Of a DNA stretch of 64,000 bases, positions 45,751-54,113 are shown piece by piece. The stretch covers positions 248,001-312,000 of the forward strand of contig NZ_JBBVMF010000004.1 of NCBI RefSeq assembly GCF_038150125.1. Direction: 5' to 3'. This stretch comes from SW132 sp038150125 (lineage in GTDB: Bacteria > Bacteroidota > Rhodothermia > Balneolales > Balneolaceae). A model generated the notes under the pieces. That model saw nothing but the letters and a program-made list of their open reading frames with translations. It did not search any database and was not told the origin of the DNA. The position numbers and the translations under genes were made by a program. The first letter of the stretch is position 1, and each line of letters opens with the position of its first letter.

Positions 45751-46998
45751 TTACATATTACTGATAATCTCTTCACCAAATTCTGAACATTTCAGTAGGG
45801 TTGCACCTTCCATCTGACGTTCAAAATCATAAGTCACGCGCTTGTTGCTGATGGCGGCTTCAAGGCCTCCCTCAATCAGGTCGGCGGCTTTGCCCCAGCC
45901 CATATATCGCAGCATCATTACGGCTGAGAGAATAAGGGATCCCGGATTGACTTTATCCTGACCGGTGTACTTGGGAGCCGTTCCGTGGGTGGCTTCAAAG
46001 ACGGCAATACCGGTGTTATAGTTGATATTGGCACCCGGTGCAATACCGATACCGCCTACACATGCGGCAAGTGCATCAGAAATATAGTCTCCATTCAGGT
46101 TCATCGTAGCAATTACATCGTACTCATCGGGACGAGTGAGTATCTGCTGCAGGAATGCGTCAGCAATCACATCTTTCACCACAATGCCGTTGGGTAGTTT
46201 ACACCATGGGCCTTCGCCAATCACTTCAGCGTCGTACTCTTCGCGAGCTACTTCATAACCCCAGTTTTTGAAGCTTCCTTCCGTAAATTTCATGATGTTG
46301 CCTTTGTGAACCAGCGTGACGTTGTCGCGGCCTTCTTCAATGGCGTAGTCGATGGCGGACCGAACCAGGCGCTTGGTTCCTTCAGTTGAAATCGGTTTGA
46401 TGCCGAGTGACGATGTTTTCGGAAACCGGATATTTTTGGTGCCCAATTCTTCCATCAGGAATTTTTTGAGCTTGTCGTTCTCGGGCGTTCCAGTCTGATA
46501 CTCTATACCGGCATAAATGTCTTCGGTATTTTCCCGGAAAATAACCATGTCTGTAAGCTCAGGCTGTTTTACAGGACTAGGTGTTCCCTTGTAGTACTTC
46601 ACGGGTCTCACACAGGCAAAAAGATCCAGCTTCTGACGGATAGCCACATTTAGTGAGCGAATACCGCCGCCAACGGGTGTGGTTAATGGACCCTTGATCC
46701 CAACTTTATACTCTTCAAATACTTTAAGGGTATCTTCAGGAAGCCACGTATCCTTATCATATACTTCAAGGGCTTTTTCTCCGGCGTATACTTCAAACCA
46801 GTTAATTTTCTTTTTGCCGTCGAACGCTTTTTCAACGGCGCTGTCAACTACATGCTTCATGACAGGGGAGATGTCGATCCCAATGCCGTCTCCTTCAATA
46901 AATGGTATTATCGGGTCATCACCTACTTTCAGGGAACCATCAGCTTTCTTTTCAATGATTGTTCCTTCAGTCGGCTTCGTTAATTTGTCAAAACTCAT
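45751..46998 (-). CDS. icd: Isocitrate dehydrogenase, NADP-dependent
   Basis: A 415-residue homologue of E. coli Icd, converting isocitrate to 2-oxoglutarate in the TCA cycle. Conserved parts are IPFIEGDGIGIDISPV near 31, the substrate-binding loop GGGIRSLNVAIRQ near 109-121 whose Ser is the phosphorylation site in E. coli, the IFRENTEDIYAGIEY segment near 155-169, the metal ligands in DVIADAFLQQIL and NLNGDYISDALAA near 280-310, and the coenzyme segment EATHGTAPKYTGQDKVNPG near 335-353. NADP use is inferred from the E. coli-like subfamily. It is monocistronic with its own terminator. Confidence 0.95.
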   Translation of the reverse strand: MSFDKLTKPTEGTIIEKKADGSLKVGDDPIIPFIEGDGIGIDISPVMKHVVDSAVEKAFDGKKKINWFEVYAGEKALEVYDKDTWLPEDTLKVFEEYKVGIKGPLTTPVGGGIRSLNVAIRQKLDLFACVRPVKYYKGTPSPVKQPELTDMVIFRENTEDIYAGIEYQTGTPENDKLKKFLMEELGTKNIRFPKTSSLGIKPISTEGTKRLVRSAIDYAIEEGRDNVTLVHKGNIMKFTEGSFKNWGYEVAREEYDAEVIGEGPWCKLPNGIVVKDVIADAFLQQILTRPDEYDVIATMNLNGDYISDALAACVGGIGIAPGANINYNTGIAVFEATHGTAPKYTGQDKVNPGSLILSAVMMLRYMGWGKAADLIEGGLEAAISNKRVTYDFERQMEGATLLKCSEFGEEIISNM

Positions 46999-47118
46999 CT
47001 GTGTTGATTTAGGTTTGAGGTTAGTTTAAATGAAAATAGTGAAAAATTGAGCCTATTGCTGAATGGAGCCAAGATAAAATAATGGATAATACGACTGCAA
47101 ATTCTTCCCTGCTTCTTG

Positions 47119-47126
47119 TATATTTG
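47119..47126 (+). promoter_or_regulatory. Possible -7 box upstream of the 66-residue gene and mutL
   Basis: TATATTTG matches TAnnTTTG and lies 47 bases before the ATG at 47174. A -33 box is not evident. Confidence 0.3.
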
Positions 47127-47173
47127 CAATGATATTGAATTCGTATCGTTAGGCTTAATAAACCGGAGACAGT

Positions 47174-47374
47174 ATGATCAAACCGATGTTTGGCCACAGG
47201 CCGAAACCCAGAAAATTTAATATGCCACTCCGCTATTATAACCCGGAAGTGGATGAAAAGAAAAAACGCCGGATTCGTATTAAAACACAGCGGCGTAAAG
47301 ACCGTTATGGCACCAAAATATTTCTCTACGTGGCCGGGCTAACTCTTGTCCTTCTTGTAATGTCGATGCTGTAG
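47174..47374 (+). CDS. Small basic protein with C-terminal membrane helix, 66 residues
   Basis: No characterised family. The N-terminal two-thirds is very basic (KKKRRIRIKTQRRKDR near 29-44), opens with MFGHRPKPRKFNMPLRYYNP, and the last 20 residues form a hydrophobic helix (FLYVAGLTLVLLVMSML). It looks like a tail-anchored membrane protein with a nucleic-acid- or lipid-headgroup-binding cytoplasmic part. It lies 85 bases before mutL in the same direction and has a TATATTTG box upstream, so the two may share a promoter. That it is a real gene is supported by its compositional order, not by a known homologue. Confidence 0.7.
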   Translation: MIKPMFGHRPKPRKFNMPLRYYNPEVDEKKKRRIRIKTQRRKDRYGTKIFLYVAGLTLVLLVMSML

Positions 47375-47459
47375 AGGGGCTTGTTCTAAAGGAACGTCTT
47401 GGCACAAAAGCCTCTAATAGTGTAGCTTAAATAACGTCAAATTCTCAAAGAATCATCAT

Positions 47460-49334
47460 TTGAAGAGTACTTCCAACGAAACCAGCGAATCGATCATCCG
47501 GTCGATGCCGCCCGAGTTATCCAATAAAATCGCCGCCGGAGAGGTCATTCAGCGCCCCGCATCTGTTGCCAAAGAATTGCTGGATAATGCTATTGATGCA
47601 GGTGCTGATTCCATCAAACTTATTGTAATGCAGGCCGGCCGGACACTCATTCAGGTTGTCGACGACGGCTGTGGTATGAGCCCGGAAGATGCAAAACTCT
47701 GTTTTGAGCGGCATGCCACATCTAAGATTGAATCCATCGACGATCTCTACAAAATTCGAACGATGGGTTTCAGGGGAGAAGCGATGGCCTCTATTGCGTC
47801 GGTCTCCCAGGTTGAGATGAAAACAAAGCGCATCGGGGATGATGCCGGAACACTGCTGGAAATTTGGGGCGGTGAAGAAAAAAAGTTTGAACCGGTGGCT
47901 ACTGATAACGGCACGTCTATTGCGGTCAGAAATCTTTTCTACAATGTTCCGGCCCGGCGGCAATTCCTGAAAACAGACGCCACGGAGCTTCGCCACATCA
48001 TTCGGGCATTTCATCATGCAGCACTTGCAAATACCGACATTTCATTCGAGATGCATGCCGATGGCGACCGTATATACCAGCTCCCGGCGCAGCCTTTAGA
48101 ACAGCGAATTGCTGAACTATTTGGAAAGCGATACCGTGCAAGCCTGATTCCGTTTGAAGAAGAAACAAGCTATGTGAAAATTCACGGCGTGCTTGCTGAC
48201 CCCAAGCTGGCCAAGAAAAGCCGGGGTGAGCAGTTTCTTTTCGTGAACGGACGCCCGTTTCAGCACCGCTACCTCAGCTACGTGATTTTGAGCCTATTTG
48301 ATGCCTGGACCCGGAAAAACGAATACCCGTTCTATGCAGTGTTTTTAGAGATTGATCCATCCATGGTGGATGTAAACGTTCACCCTGCAAAAATGGAGGT
48401 GAAGTTTGAGGATGATCGCAGCGTCGTTCAGCTGACGCGCTCGGTGCTCAAGAAAGCGATCAACGAATATTTTGTTGTACCTGATGTGGATAGAGAGTCA
48501 GGCAGCTCATCCGATGGGGGATTTGATGTTAGCTTTGATCATTTTAAAAACAGGGAAGGTTCTGGCCAATCGTTTCCAAAAGGGTTTAACGCCCGCGGAC
48601 GCACCGGCGGTGAGCAGCACAGCTATCCGTCACGAATCAACAGGAAAGAGGGGATGCCTGATGGCTCCGACAGCGCCAATCAGCTTTACGGTCAGCCCGG
48701 AGATTCAGACGATGATCAGAATGGAAAAAGATCCGGGCAGAGTGCCGGGAATCAGGGATCTCCCCAGAAAAAAGATCGCGGGTTCTGGCAGCTTCACAAC
48801 CGGTATATTCTTACGCAAACTCGCACCGGATTGTGTGTTATTGATCAGCATGCAGCCCATAAGCGCATCATTTACGAAAAAACACTCAGCACAACCGAAG
48901 AATCATTGCCGGGCACCCAGCAGCTGCTATTTGCCCAGGCGGTTGAGCTGTCGGCAACGGAATATTCTCTTCTTAAAGAGCTCCATAAAATCATTCAGCG
49001 TATGGGGTTTAGTATTGAACTGCTTAGCGGAAACACGGCCATCATCAATGGCGTACCGGCCGATATTGATATCGGGGATGAGCAGGAAGTGTTGCGGTCG
49101 ATGCTCCAGAAATACCGAAGCCTCGATCAAAAACTGTCGCTTGATGCGAGAAAGAAGATTGCAATCGCATTTGCTGCCCGCACGGCGATCCCCCGCGGAA
49201 AAGTTCTTTCCGAAGTTGAGATGGAGATGCTGATTGATCAGCTGTTTGCCTGCGAGGAACCCTACCACGATCCGCTCCAAAAACCGACGCTCGTCTATAT
49301 GCCGATGGACGAGATTCAGAACCGGTTTCGGTAA
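47460..49334 (+). CDS. mutL: DNA mismatch repair protein MutL
   Basis: A 624-residue MutL, the matchmaker ATPase of mismatch repair. The GHKL ATPase is intact: NKIAAGEVIQRPASV near 22-36, LLDNAIDAGADS near 41-52, VDDGCGM near 66-72, and TMGFRGEAMASI near 103-114. A Ser/Gly-rich linker (about 345-445) precedes the dimerisation domain. There the endonuclease motif DQHA-xx-E-xxxx-E reads DQHAAHKRIIYE (D462, K468), with Glu replaced by Lys, and the zinc-binding CPHGRP is replaced by HDPLQKP, so it is probably not an endonuclease. The TTG at 47460 is the start because the next ATG would leave too little before the conserved N-terminus. Confidence 0.93.
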   Translation: MKSTSNETSESIIRSMPPELSNKIAAGEVIQRPASVAKELLDNAIDAGADSIKLIVMQAGRTLIQVVDDGCGMSPEDAKLCFERHATSKIESIDDLYKIRTMGFRGEAMASIASVSQVEMKTKRIGDDAGTLLEIWGGEEKKFEPVATDNGTSIAVRNLFYNVPARRQFLKTDATELRHIIRAFHHAALANTDISFEMHADGDRIYQLPAQPLEQRIAELFGKRYRASLIPFEEETSYVKIHGVLADPKLAKKSRGEQFLFVNGRPFQHRYLSYVILSLFDAWTRKNEYPFYAVFLEIDPSMVDVNVHPAKMEVKFEDDRSVVQLTRSVLKKAINEYFVVPDVDRESGSSSDGGFDVSFDHFKNREGSGQSFPKGFNARGRTGGEQHSYPSRINRKEGMPDGSDSANQLYGQPGDSDDDQNGKRSGQSAGNQGSPQKKDRGFWQLHNRYILTQTRTGLCVIDQHAAHKRIIYEKTLSTTEESLPGTQQLLFAQAVELSATEYSLLKELHKIIQRMGFSIELLSGNTAIINGVPADIDIGDEQEVLRSMLQKYRSLDQKLSLDARKKIAIAFAARTAIPRGKVLSEVEMEMLIDQLFACEEPYHDPLQKPTLVYMPMDEIQNRFR

Positions 49335-49416
49335 CCCGTTCCTCGACTTTTAATTGTCCCGAAGGAATTACTTGGTGGCATTTTTCGACTGTCGAGTTTA
49401 TGTGGCCCCGAACCAG

Positions 49417-49486
49417 TGAAACTCGTCAGACGACTGGTGGGTACGGAGCCAGAATTCTATCTTTCCCAAAGTCGTCAGACGAGGAA
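49417..49486. repeat. GTCGTCAGACGA-type inverted repeat, copy 1
   Basis: CTCGTCAGACGACT at the left pairs with AGTCGTCAGACGAG at the right (13 of 14). The interior holds GGAGCC and TATCTTTCC. The second copy is at 49714-49784, and a further single CGTCAGACGA is seen near 32417. Confidence 0.65.
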
Positions 49487-49713
49487 GAATCCCCTCTCCG
49501 AGAGGGGACAGCTAACAGAGAGATCGCGATGCGATGCTTTCTGAAAGCAGGGGTGTGTCCCGAAGGCTCACAGGCGTGGATTGAATCGTTTCCGTATTCG
49601 CAACTTATAAAACACGCCCCTGCCACGACGCTGAACGCTTAGGTGTCTGTCCCCGCTCGAGCGGGGATTCTGGGGTCACGATCTTTTGGTTTTTTGGTTG
49701 CTTAGAAAGAAAG

Positions 49714-49784
49714 AAACTCCTCAGACGACTGATGATTGCGGAGCCTGAACTTAATCTTTCCTAAAGTCGTCAAACGAGGATGAA
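49714..49784. repeat. GTCGTCAGACGA-type inverted repeat, copy 2
   Basis: It has the same layout as 49417-49486: TCAGACGACT, GCGGAGCCTGAACTTAATC, TTTCCTAAAGTCGTCAAACG. It is the mirror-image arm of the element just before the glycosyltransferase gene. Confidence 0.65.
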
Positions 49785-49856
49785 CTCGCGCTTTTACACT
49801 TGGCATTCAACCGTTATATTCAGGCTTCATATTATTCACCTATAAACAGCGGTCAT

Positions 49857-50975
49857 TTGAATATACTTGCGGTTGAACCATTTTTCAGTGGATCGCACAA
49901 AGCCTTTCTTAACGGGCTGCGCGAGCATTCAAGCCATAATGTTATCCCTATTACGCTGAACTACAAGGGGTGGAAATGGCGGATGCACGGAGATTCGGTG
50001 AAGCTTGCCGAGATGACAAGCCACGTTGATGAGGAGATTGATCTGCTGCTTGTGAGCAGCATGACAAATCTGCCCGCATTCCTGGCACTCACTAATCCGC
50101 GGTTTGCATATACGCCGAAGGTGATGATGATGCATGAAAATCAGCTTACGCAGCCGCTTCCAGCAGGGGAAGAGAGAGACATTACCTATAGCTACATCAA
50201 CTACTTGAGCATGCTGTCTGCCGATGAGCTTCTGTTTACCACGCGGTTTCATATGGATGATCTACTGGCCGAGCTGCCCAATTTTCTGGATCATTTTCCA
50301 GATGATAAGCATTTCAAGACTATCGATCAGATTCGGAGCAAAAGCAGGGTGATGTATCCGGGACTGAATCTGAGCGTGTTTGACGATCAGCCCGACACCC
50401 GGTCGAACAATCAACGCCCGGTGATTGTGTGGAATCAGCGCTGGCAGTTTGATCGCAATCCCGGCATGTTTTTTAAAGTGTTAAACCGCCTAAATGATAT
50501 CGACCTCGAGTTCGATCTGATCCTGGCCGGTGATACCAAGCATCAAAAGCCTGAGGAGTTCGAGAGAGCCTGGAAACGGTTTGGGGATCAAATTACACAT
50601 TTTGGGTATGTCGAAAATGTAGAGAATTACAGTCGGCTGCTTCACTCGGGAGACATTGTGGTCTCAACTGCAACGCATGAATTTTTCTGCGTTGCAATTA
50701 TGGAGGCAATCTATTGTGGCTGTCATCCGCTGGTACCAAATAAGCTGCATTACCCGGAGCTAATTCCGGACACCCTGCATGAACCATTGCTGCACGCTCC
50801 GGTCCTTTACGATACGGAAGATGACCTTTTCCACATCTTAAAAAAACTGCTGACCGGAGAGATGAAGCCCTTGCCGAAAGCATCGCTTCAGAACATCAAC
50901 AAACACCTGGAGTGGAGCCGGGTTATTCGGACCTATGACGAGCTTTTTGAGGAAATAAGGGGGAGTGATGAATGA
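49857..50975 (+). CDS. Glycosyltransferase of the DUF3524 / tRNA-queuosine mannosyltransferase family
   Basis: A 372-residue GT4-like glycosyltransferase. The N-terminal half is the DUF3524 domain: NILAVEPFFSGSHKAFLNGL at the start, WKWRMHGDSVKLAEM near 40, and MMMHENQLTQPLP near 92. The C-terminal half is the nucleotide-sugar domain with WNQRWQFDRNPGMFF near 196, VLNRLNDIDLEFDLILAGD near 213, and TATHEFFCVAIMEAIYCGCHPLVP near 277 in part. The TTG at 49857 is chosen since the family begins at this conserved strand; a TTG at 49800 would add 19 residues. Vertebrate GTDC1 of this family is QTMAN, adding mannose to queuosine in tRNA-Asp; a similar role here is inference. Confidence 0.82.
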   Translation: MNILAVEPFFSGSHKAFLNGLREHSSHNVIPITLNYKGWKWRMHGDSVKLAEMTSHVDEEIDLLLVSSMTNLPAFLALTNPRFAYTPKVMMMHENQLTQPLPAGEERDITYSYINYLSMLSADELLFTTRFHMDDLLAELPNFLDHFPDDKHFKTIDQIRSKSRVMYPGLNLSVFDDQPDTRSNNQRPVIVWNQRWQFDRNPGMFFKVLNRLNDIDLEFDLILAGDTKHQKPEEFERAWKRFGDQITHFGYVENVENYSRLLHSGDIVVSTATHEFFCVAIMEAIYCGCHPLVPNKLHYPELIPDTLHEPLLHAPVLYDTEDDLFHILKKLLTGEMKPLPKASLQNINKHLEWSRVIRTYDELFEEIRGSDE

Positions 50976-50990
50976 TGAGTGTTTAGTTTT

Positions 50991-51021
50991 TAGTTTTGAG
51001 TTAACTCATCACTCAAAACTA
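50991..51021. terminator. Hairpin between convergent genes
   Basis: TAGTTTTGAGT (50991-51001) and ACTCAAAACTA (51011-51021) form a perfect 11-base stem with a 9-base loop. A related ACTCAAAACTA recurs near 51105. It lies between the glycosyltransferase and moxR, which converge. Confidence 0.55.
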
Positions 51022-51119
51022 ATCACTTAAAATCGCAACTCTTTCAGGATCTTTCTGCGTTCGCACTCTTGAAGGTTGCTACATCTCGCAACTAAGCACT
51101 CACAACTCAAAACTAAAAA

Positions 51120-52118
51120 TTACGGGACAGGCACTGTGTTCAGAATCTTTTGCACGATGTCTTCACTGGTGATTTCTTCCGCTTCGGCTTCAAAGGTGGG
51201 AATTATACGGTGTCGTAAAACATCCATCGCTACAAACCGCACGTCTTCGGGTGTAACATAGGCGCGGTGCTCCATAAATGCGTGGGCACGCGCGGCAAGA
51301 TTCAGGTTGATGGAGGCCCGGGGGGATGCCCCGAAACTGATCAGGTCTTTGAGATCTTCCAGGTTGTAGTTCTCCGGGTTTCTTGAGGCAAAAATAAGGC
51401 TGATGATATATTTCTCAACTTTTTGATCGGTATAAATTTCGTTGACAACTGCGCGTGCTTCCAAAATAAGATCGGAATCGATAACGGGTTCAACGGTAGG
51501 CTTATCGCCGGTTTTGGCCATTCGGCGCATAATTTCCAGCTCTTCGGTTTCAGATGGGTAGCCGATCTTCAGTTTCAGCATAAACCGGTCTACCTGGGCT
51601 TCGGGAAGCGGATAGGTTCCTTCCTGCTCCACGGGATTTTGAGTAGCAAGCACAAGGAATGGTTTCTCGAGTTTGAACGTGGTGTCGCCGATAGTTACCT
51701 GCTTTTCCTGCATCGCTTCAAGCAGGGCACTCTGAACCTTGGCAGGCGATCGGTTAATTTCATCAGCAAGAACAATATTTGAAAAAATTGGGCCTTTCTT
51801 AACCGTAAAGTCACCCACTTTCTGATTGTAGATCAGCGTTCCCACAAGGTCGGCCGGTAAAAGATCAGGCGTAAACTGAATGCGCTGAAATTTTGTATTA
51901 ATGGCGGCAGATAAAGACGACACAGTCAGCGTTTTTGCAAGGCCGGGAACACCTTCAAGCAGAACGTGGCCATCGGCCAGCAAGCCTATGAGCAGCCGGT
52001 CGATCATATAGCGCTGTCCGACAATGACTTTGTTTAATTCGCTGTAAATTTTTTCAATAAAGGCGCTGCTCTGCTCAATGCGTTCACTGAGCTCCTGCAT
52101 ATCAACGGGTTGTTCCAT
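51120..52118 (-). CDS. moxR: MoxR-family AAA+ ATPase
   Basis: A 332-residue AAA+ protein. Walker A is GVPGLAKT near 56-63, Walker B is IVLADEINR near 113-121, and ATQNPVEQEGTYPLPEAQVDRF near 158-179 in part is the sensor region typical of MoxR. MoxR proteins act as chaperones, often for a VWA-domain or DUF58 partner encoded next to them. Here no partner gene follows: the downstream gene is the convergent glycosyltransferase. So this MoxR is solitary at this locus. Confidence 0.92.
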   Translation of the reverse strand: MEQPVDMQELSERIEQSSAFIEKIYSELNKVIVGQRYMIDRLLIGLLADGHVLLEGVPGLAKTLTVSSLSAAINTKFQRIQFTPDLLPADLVGTLIYNQKVGDFTVKKGPIFSNIVLADEINRSPAKVQSALLEAMQEKQVTIGDTTFKLEKPFLVLATQNPVEQEGTYPLPEAQVDRFMLKLKIGYPSETEELEIMRRMAKTGDKPTVEPVIDSDLILEARAVVNEIYTDQKVEKYIISLIFASRNPENYNLEDLKDLISFGASPRASINLNLAARAHAFMEHRAYVTPEDVRFVAMDVLRHRIIPTFEAEAEEITSEDIVQKILNTVPVP

Positions 52119-52285
52119 CTGTAAAAGTTTTATTCGTCGATTTTAAATTTAATTCATTACTTTCGTATGCAAATAAACGGGATAGATAACTAACTAGCCA
52201 ATTATTCCGCAACAAAAATCACACGGAAGGTAATGTATATTTTTGGTGTTTGGAATTTAGTGTTGCGCATTTTTACATTCATGTT

Positions 52286-52290
52286 GGAGG
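52286..52290 (+). promoter_or_regulatory. Shine-Dalgarno site that fixes the uppP TTG start
   Basis: GGAGG lies 9 bases before TTG 52300. This supports the TTG as the true start because the upstream ATG at 52281 reads into a TAA after four codons. Confidence 0.6.
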
Positions 52291-52299
52291 AATAACTTT

Positions 52300-53115
52300 T
52301 TGGGAATTATTGAAGCTATACTGCTAGGCCTTTTACAGGGAATTACTGAGTTTTTACCGGTCAGCAGTTCAGGTCACTTAGCTCTTGCACGTGCCATTAT
52401 TGCACGTGATCTTGAAACAGGGATAACCTTTGAAATCGTCGTCCATTTTGGATCGTTTTGCAGTATTGTCGTTTACTATCGCAAGCTGCTTAGCGAGATA
52501 TTAGCGGATCTGTTTAAAAGTCTCACACCTTCTGGACTAAAGTCAGGGAGGCTTTTCACGGATGAAAACAGCCAGCTCAGCATGATCATTGTTTTGAGTA
52601 TGATTCCGGCTATGGTTGTTGGTTTCACTCTTAAAGAACCGATCGAAGAAGCATTTTTGAATCCATTTTTTGTATCATTAATGCTCCTTGTGACCGGCAC
52701 GCTACTCTATTCAACAAAATTTATAAAATCACCTGAGAAAGATGTCAATGCAAACAGGGGCTTTTGGATGGGGGTGGCCCAGGCATTTGCAATTTTGCCG
52801 GGCATCAGCCGGGCGGGCTCAACAATTTCTCTCGGTCTGTTGATGGGTATTGACAGAGATAAAGTCGCCAACTTCTCATTTTTAATGGTACTGCCTGTAC
52901 TCGCAGGGGCTATGCTTCTGGAAATAATTGATCTACTCAGGTTGGGTGAAATCCAAATACCTATAATCAGTCTTGTCGCCGGTTATTTCACATCATTTAT
53001 TGCAGGTTACTTTGCACTTACATACCTGATTAAGCTTCTGAAACGCAAAAAATTCCATTATTTTGCTTTTTACTGTTGGACTATAGGAATTATTGGAATA
53101 ATCGCATTTTACTAA
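52300..53115 (+). CDS. uppP: Undecaprenyl-diphosphatase
   Basis: A 271-residue BacA/UppP integral membrane phosphatase that recycles the undecaprenyl lipid carrier for cell-wall synthesis and confers bacitracin tolerance. The two family motifs are GITEFLPVSSSGHLALA near 15-31 and LPGISRAGSTISLGLLMG near 165-182. Eight helices are visible. It uses a TTG start, placed by a GGAGG site 9 bases upstream. The nuo genes start 80 bases downstream on the same strand. Confidence 0.94.
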   Translation: MGIIEAILLGLLQGITEFLPVSSSGHLALARAIIARDLETGITFEIVVHFGSFCSIVVYYRKLLSEILADLFKSLTPSGLKSGRLFTDENSQLSMIIVLSMIPAMVVGFTLKEPIEEAFLNPFFVSLMLLVTGTLLYSTKFIKSPEKDVNANRGFWMGVAQAFAILPGISRAGSTISLGLLMGIDRDKVANFSFLMVLPVLAGAMLLEIIDLLRLGEIQIPIISLVAGYFTSFIAGYFALTYLIKLLKRKKFHYFAFYCWTIGIIGIIAFY

Positions 53116-53195
53116 TCTCAAAAACTATACAATCTGCTTGAAGCCATTTTTAAATATGTCTACATTAAAGGCTTCAACAAAAAAGAAAGAATTGA

Positions 53196-53717
53196 ATGGA
53201 CATATACGCTTTTGTATTACTTGCTGTCTTAGCGATCGCAAGTGCACTGGGAATGATCCTTAACAAGAATACGATCAATAGTGCACTTTTACTTGTTGTG
53301 AACATGGTCTCCATTGCAGGAATTTACCTGCTTCTGCAGGCACAATTTCTGGCTCTGATTCAGATTTTAGTGTACGCGGGGGCCATCATGGTACTGTTTC
53401 TCTTTGTCATCATGCTGCTGAATGTGGATGAAGAAGAGAGTCTGCTGGATACGTTCAGAATAAAATATATGCTGGCCTTTCTGCTCGGCGTAATTATTTT
53501 CGGGCAGATATTGTACAGTCTTGGAGGAGTTACCGACATGCTCCCGGAAATATCATCTGAAATGCTTTATGTTGGAACAGTGGAAGCTGTGGGTGATGTG
53601 CTTTATACCGACTTTTTATATGCATTTGAACTAACTGCCATTTTGTTAACCGCAGCGGTTGTCGGGGCGCTGATGGTTGCTCAGTATAAGGCTAAAAACA
53701 GCGAGGGAACCGAATGA
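53196..53717 (+). CDS. nuoJ: NADH-quinone oxidoreductase subunit J
   Basis: A 173-residue membrane subunit of complex I. The typical NuoJ segment LLLQAQFLALIQILVYAGAI is at about 47-66, followed by VLFLFVIMLLN near 68. Five helices. It takes part in proton translocation during NADH oxidation and quinone reduction. Its stop overlaps the nuoK start (ATGA). In this window it has no NuoI partner upstream: uppP lies there. Confidence 0.94.
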   Translation: MDIYAFVLLAVLAIASALGMILNKNTINSALLLVVNMVSIAGIYLLLQAQFLALIQILVYAGAIMVLFLFVIMLLNVDEEESLLDTFRIKYMLAFLLGVIIFGQILYSLGGVTDMLPEISSEMLYVGTVEAVGDVLYTDFLYAFELTAILLTAAVVGALMVAQYKAKNSEGTE

Positions 53718-54016
53718 TAGGAATTGACTGGTATCTGGCATTAAGTGCAATTCTGTTTACTATAGGTATTATTGGCGTACTTATACGGAGGAATGCAATT
53801 GTAATTTTTATGTGTGTGGAGCTGATGCTGAACGCCGTAAATCTTTCACTGCTTACGTTTAGCGCCTACCACGGAGATATTTCAGGACAGATTTTGGTGT
53901 TTTTCTCGCTTGCGGTTGCAGCTGCCGAGGCCGTTGTGGGACTTGCGATTATCATTGCAATATTCCGTAATAACCTCTCTGTTGATATTACAAAAGTGAA
54001 TTTGTTGCGTTGGTAG
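53714..54016 (+). CDS. nuoK: NADH-quinone oxidoreductase subunit K
   Basis: A 100-residue complex I subunit with three membrane helices. The two conserved membrane Glu are in CVELMLNAVNLSLLTFSAY near 34-52 and VAAAEAVVGLAIIIAIFR near 68-85. It starts inside the nuoJ stop codon. After it comes a terminator at once, so this small unit carries J and K only. Confidence 0.95.
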   Translation: MIGIDWYLALSAILFTIGIIGVLIRRNAIVIFMCVELMLNAVNLSLLTFSAYHGDISGQILVFFSLAVAAAEAVVGLAIIIAIFRNNLSVDITKVNLLRW

Positions 54017-54047
54017 TTGGATTGAGATTTATCCAATTCCAATAAAT

Positions 54048-54086
54048 AAGTAAGCCTGTCGGAGTTGGTCCGGCAGGCTTTTTTTT
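54048..54086 (+). terminator. Rho-independent terminator after nuoK
   Basis: AAGCCTGTCGGA and TCCGGCAGGCTT form a stem with GTTGG as loop, followed by eight T, about 35 bases after the nuoK stop. It also closes the convergent YbaK gene. Confidence 0.9.
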
Positions 54087-54113
54087 ATGCGACTTATTTT
54101 TCTATTCAGATGA

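Larger units (their letters stand above)
49335..49856. repeat. Repeat-rich gap after mutL
   Basis: A gene-free stretch with two copies of a GTCGTCAGACGA-type inverted repeat (49417-49486 and 49714-49784), a CCCCTCTCCGAGAGGGG palindrome at 49491-49507 and a perfect CCCCGCTCGAGCGGGG at 49651-49666. Confidence 0.65.
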
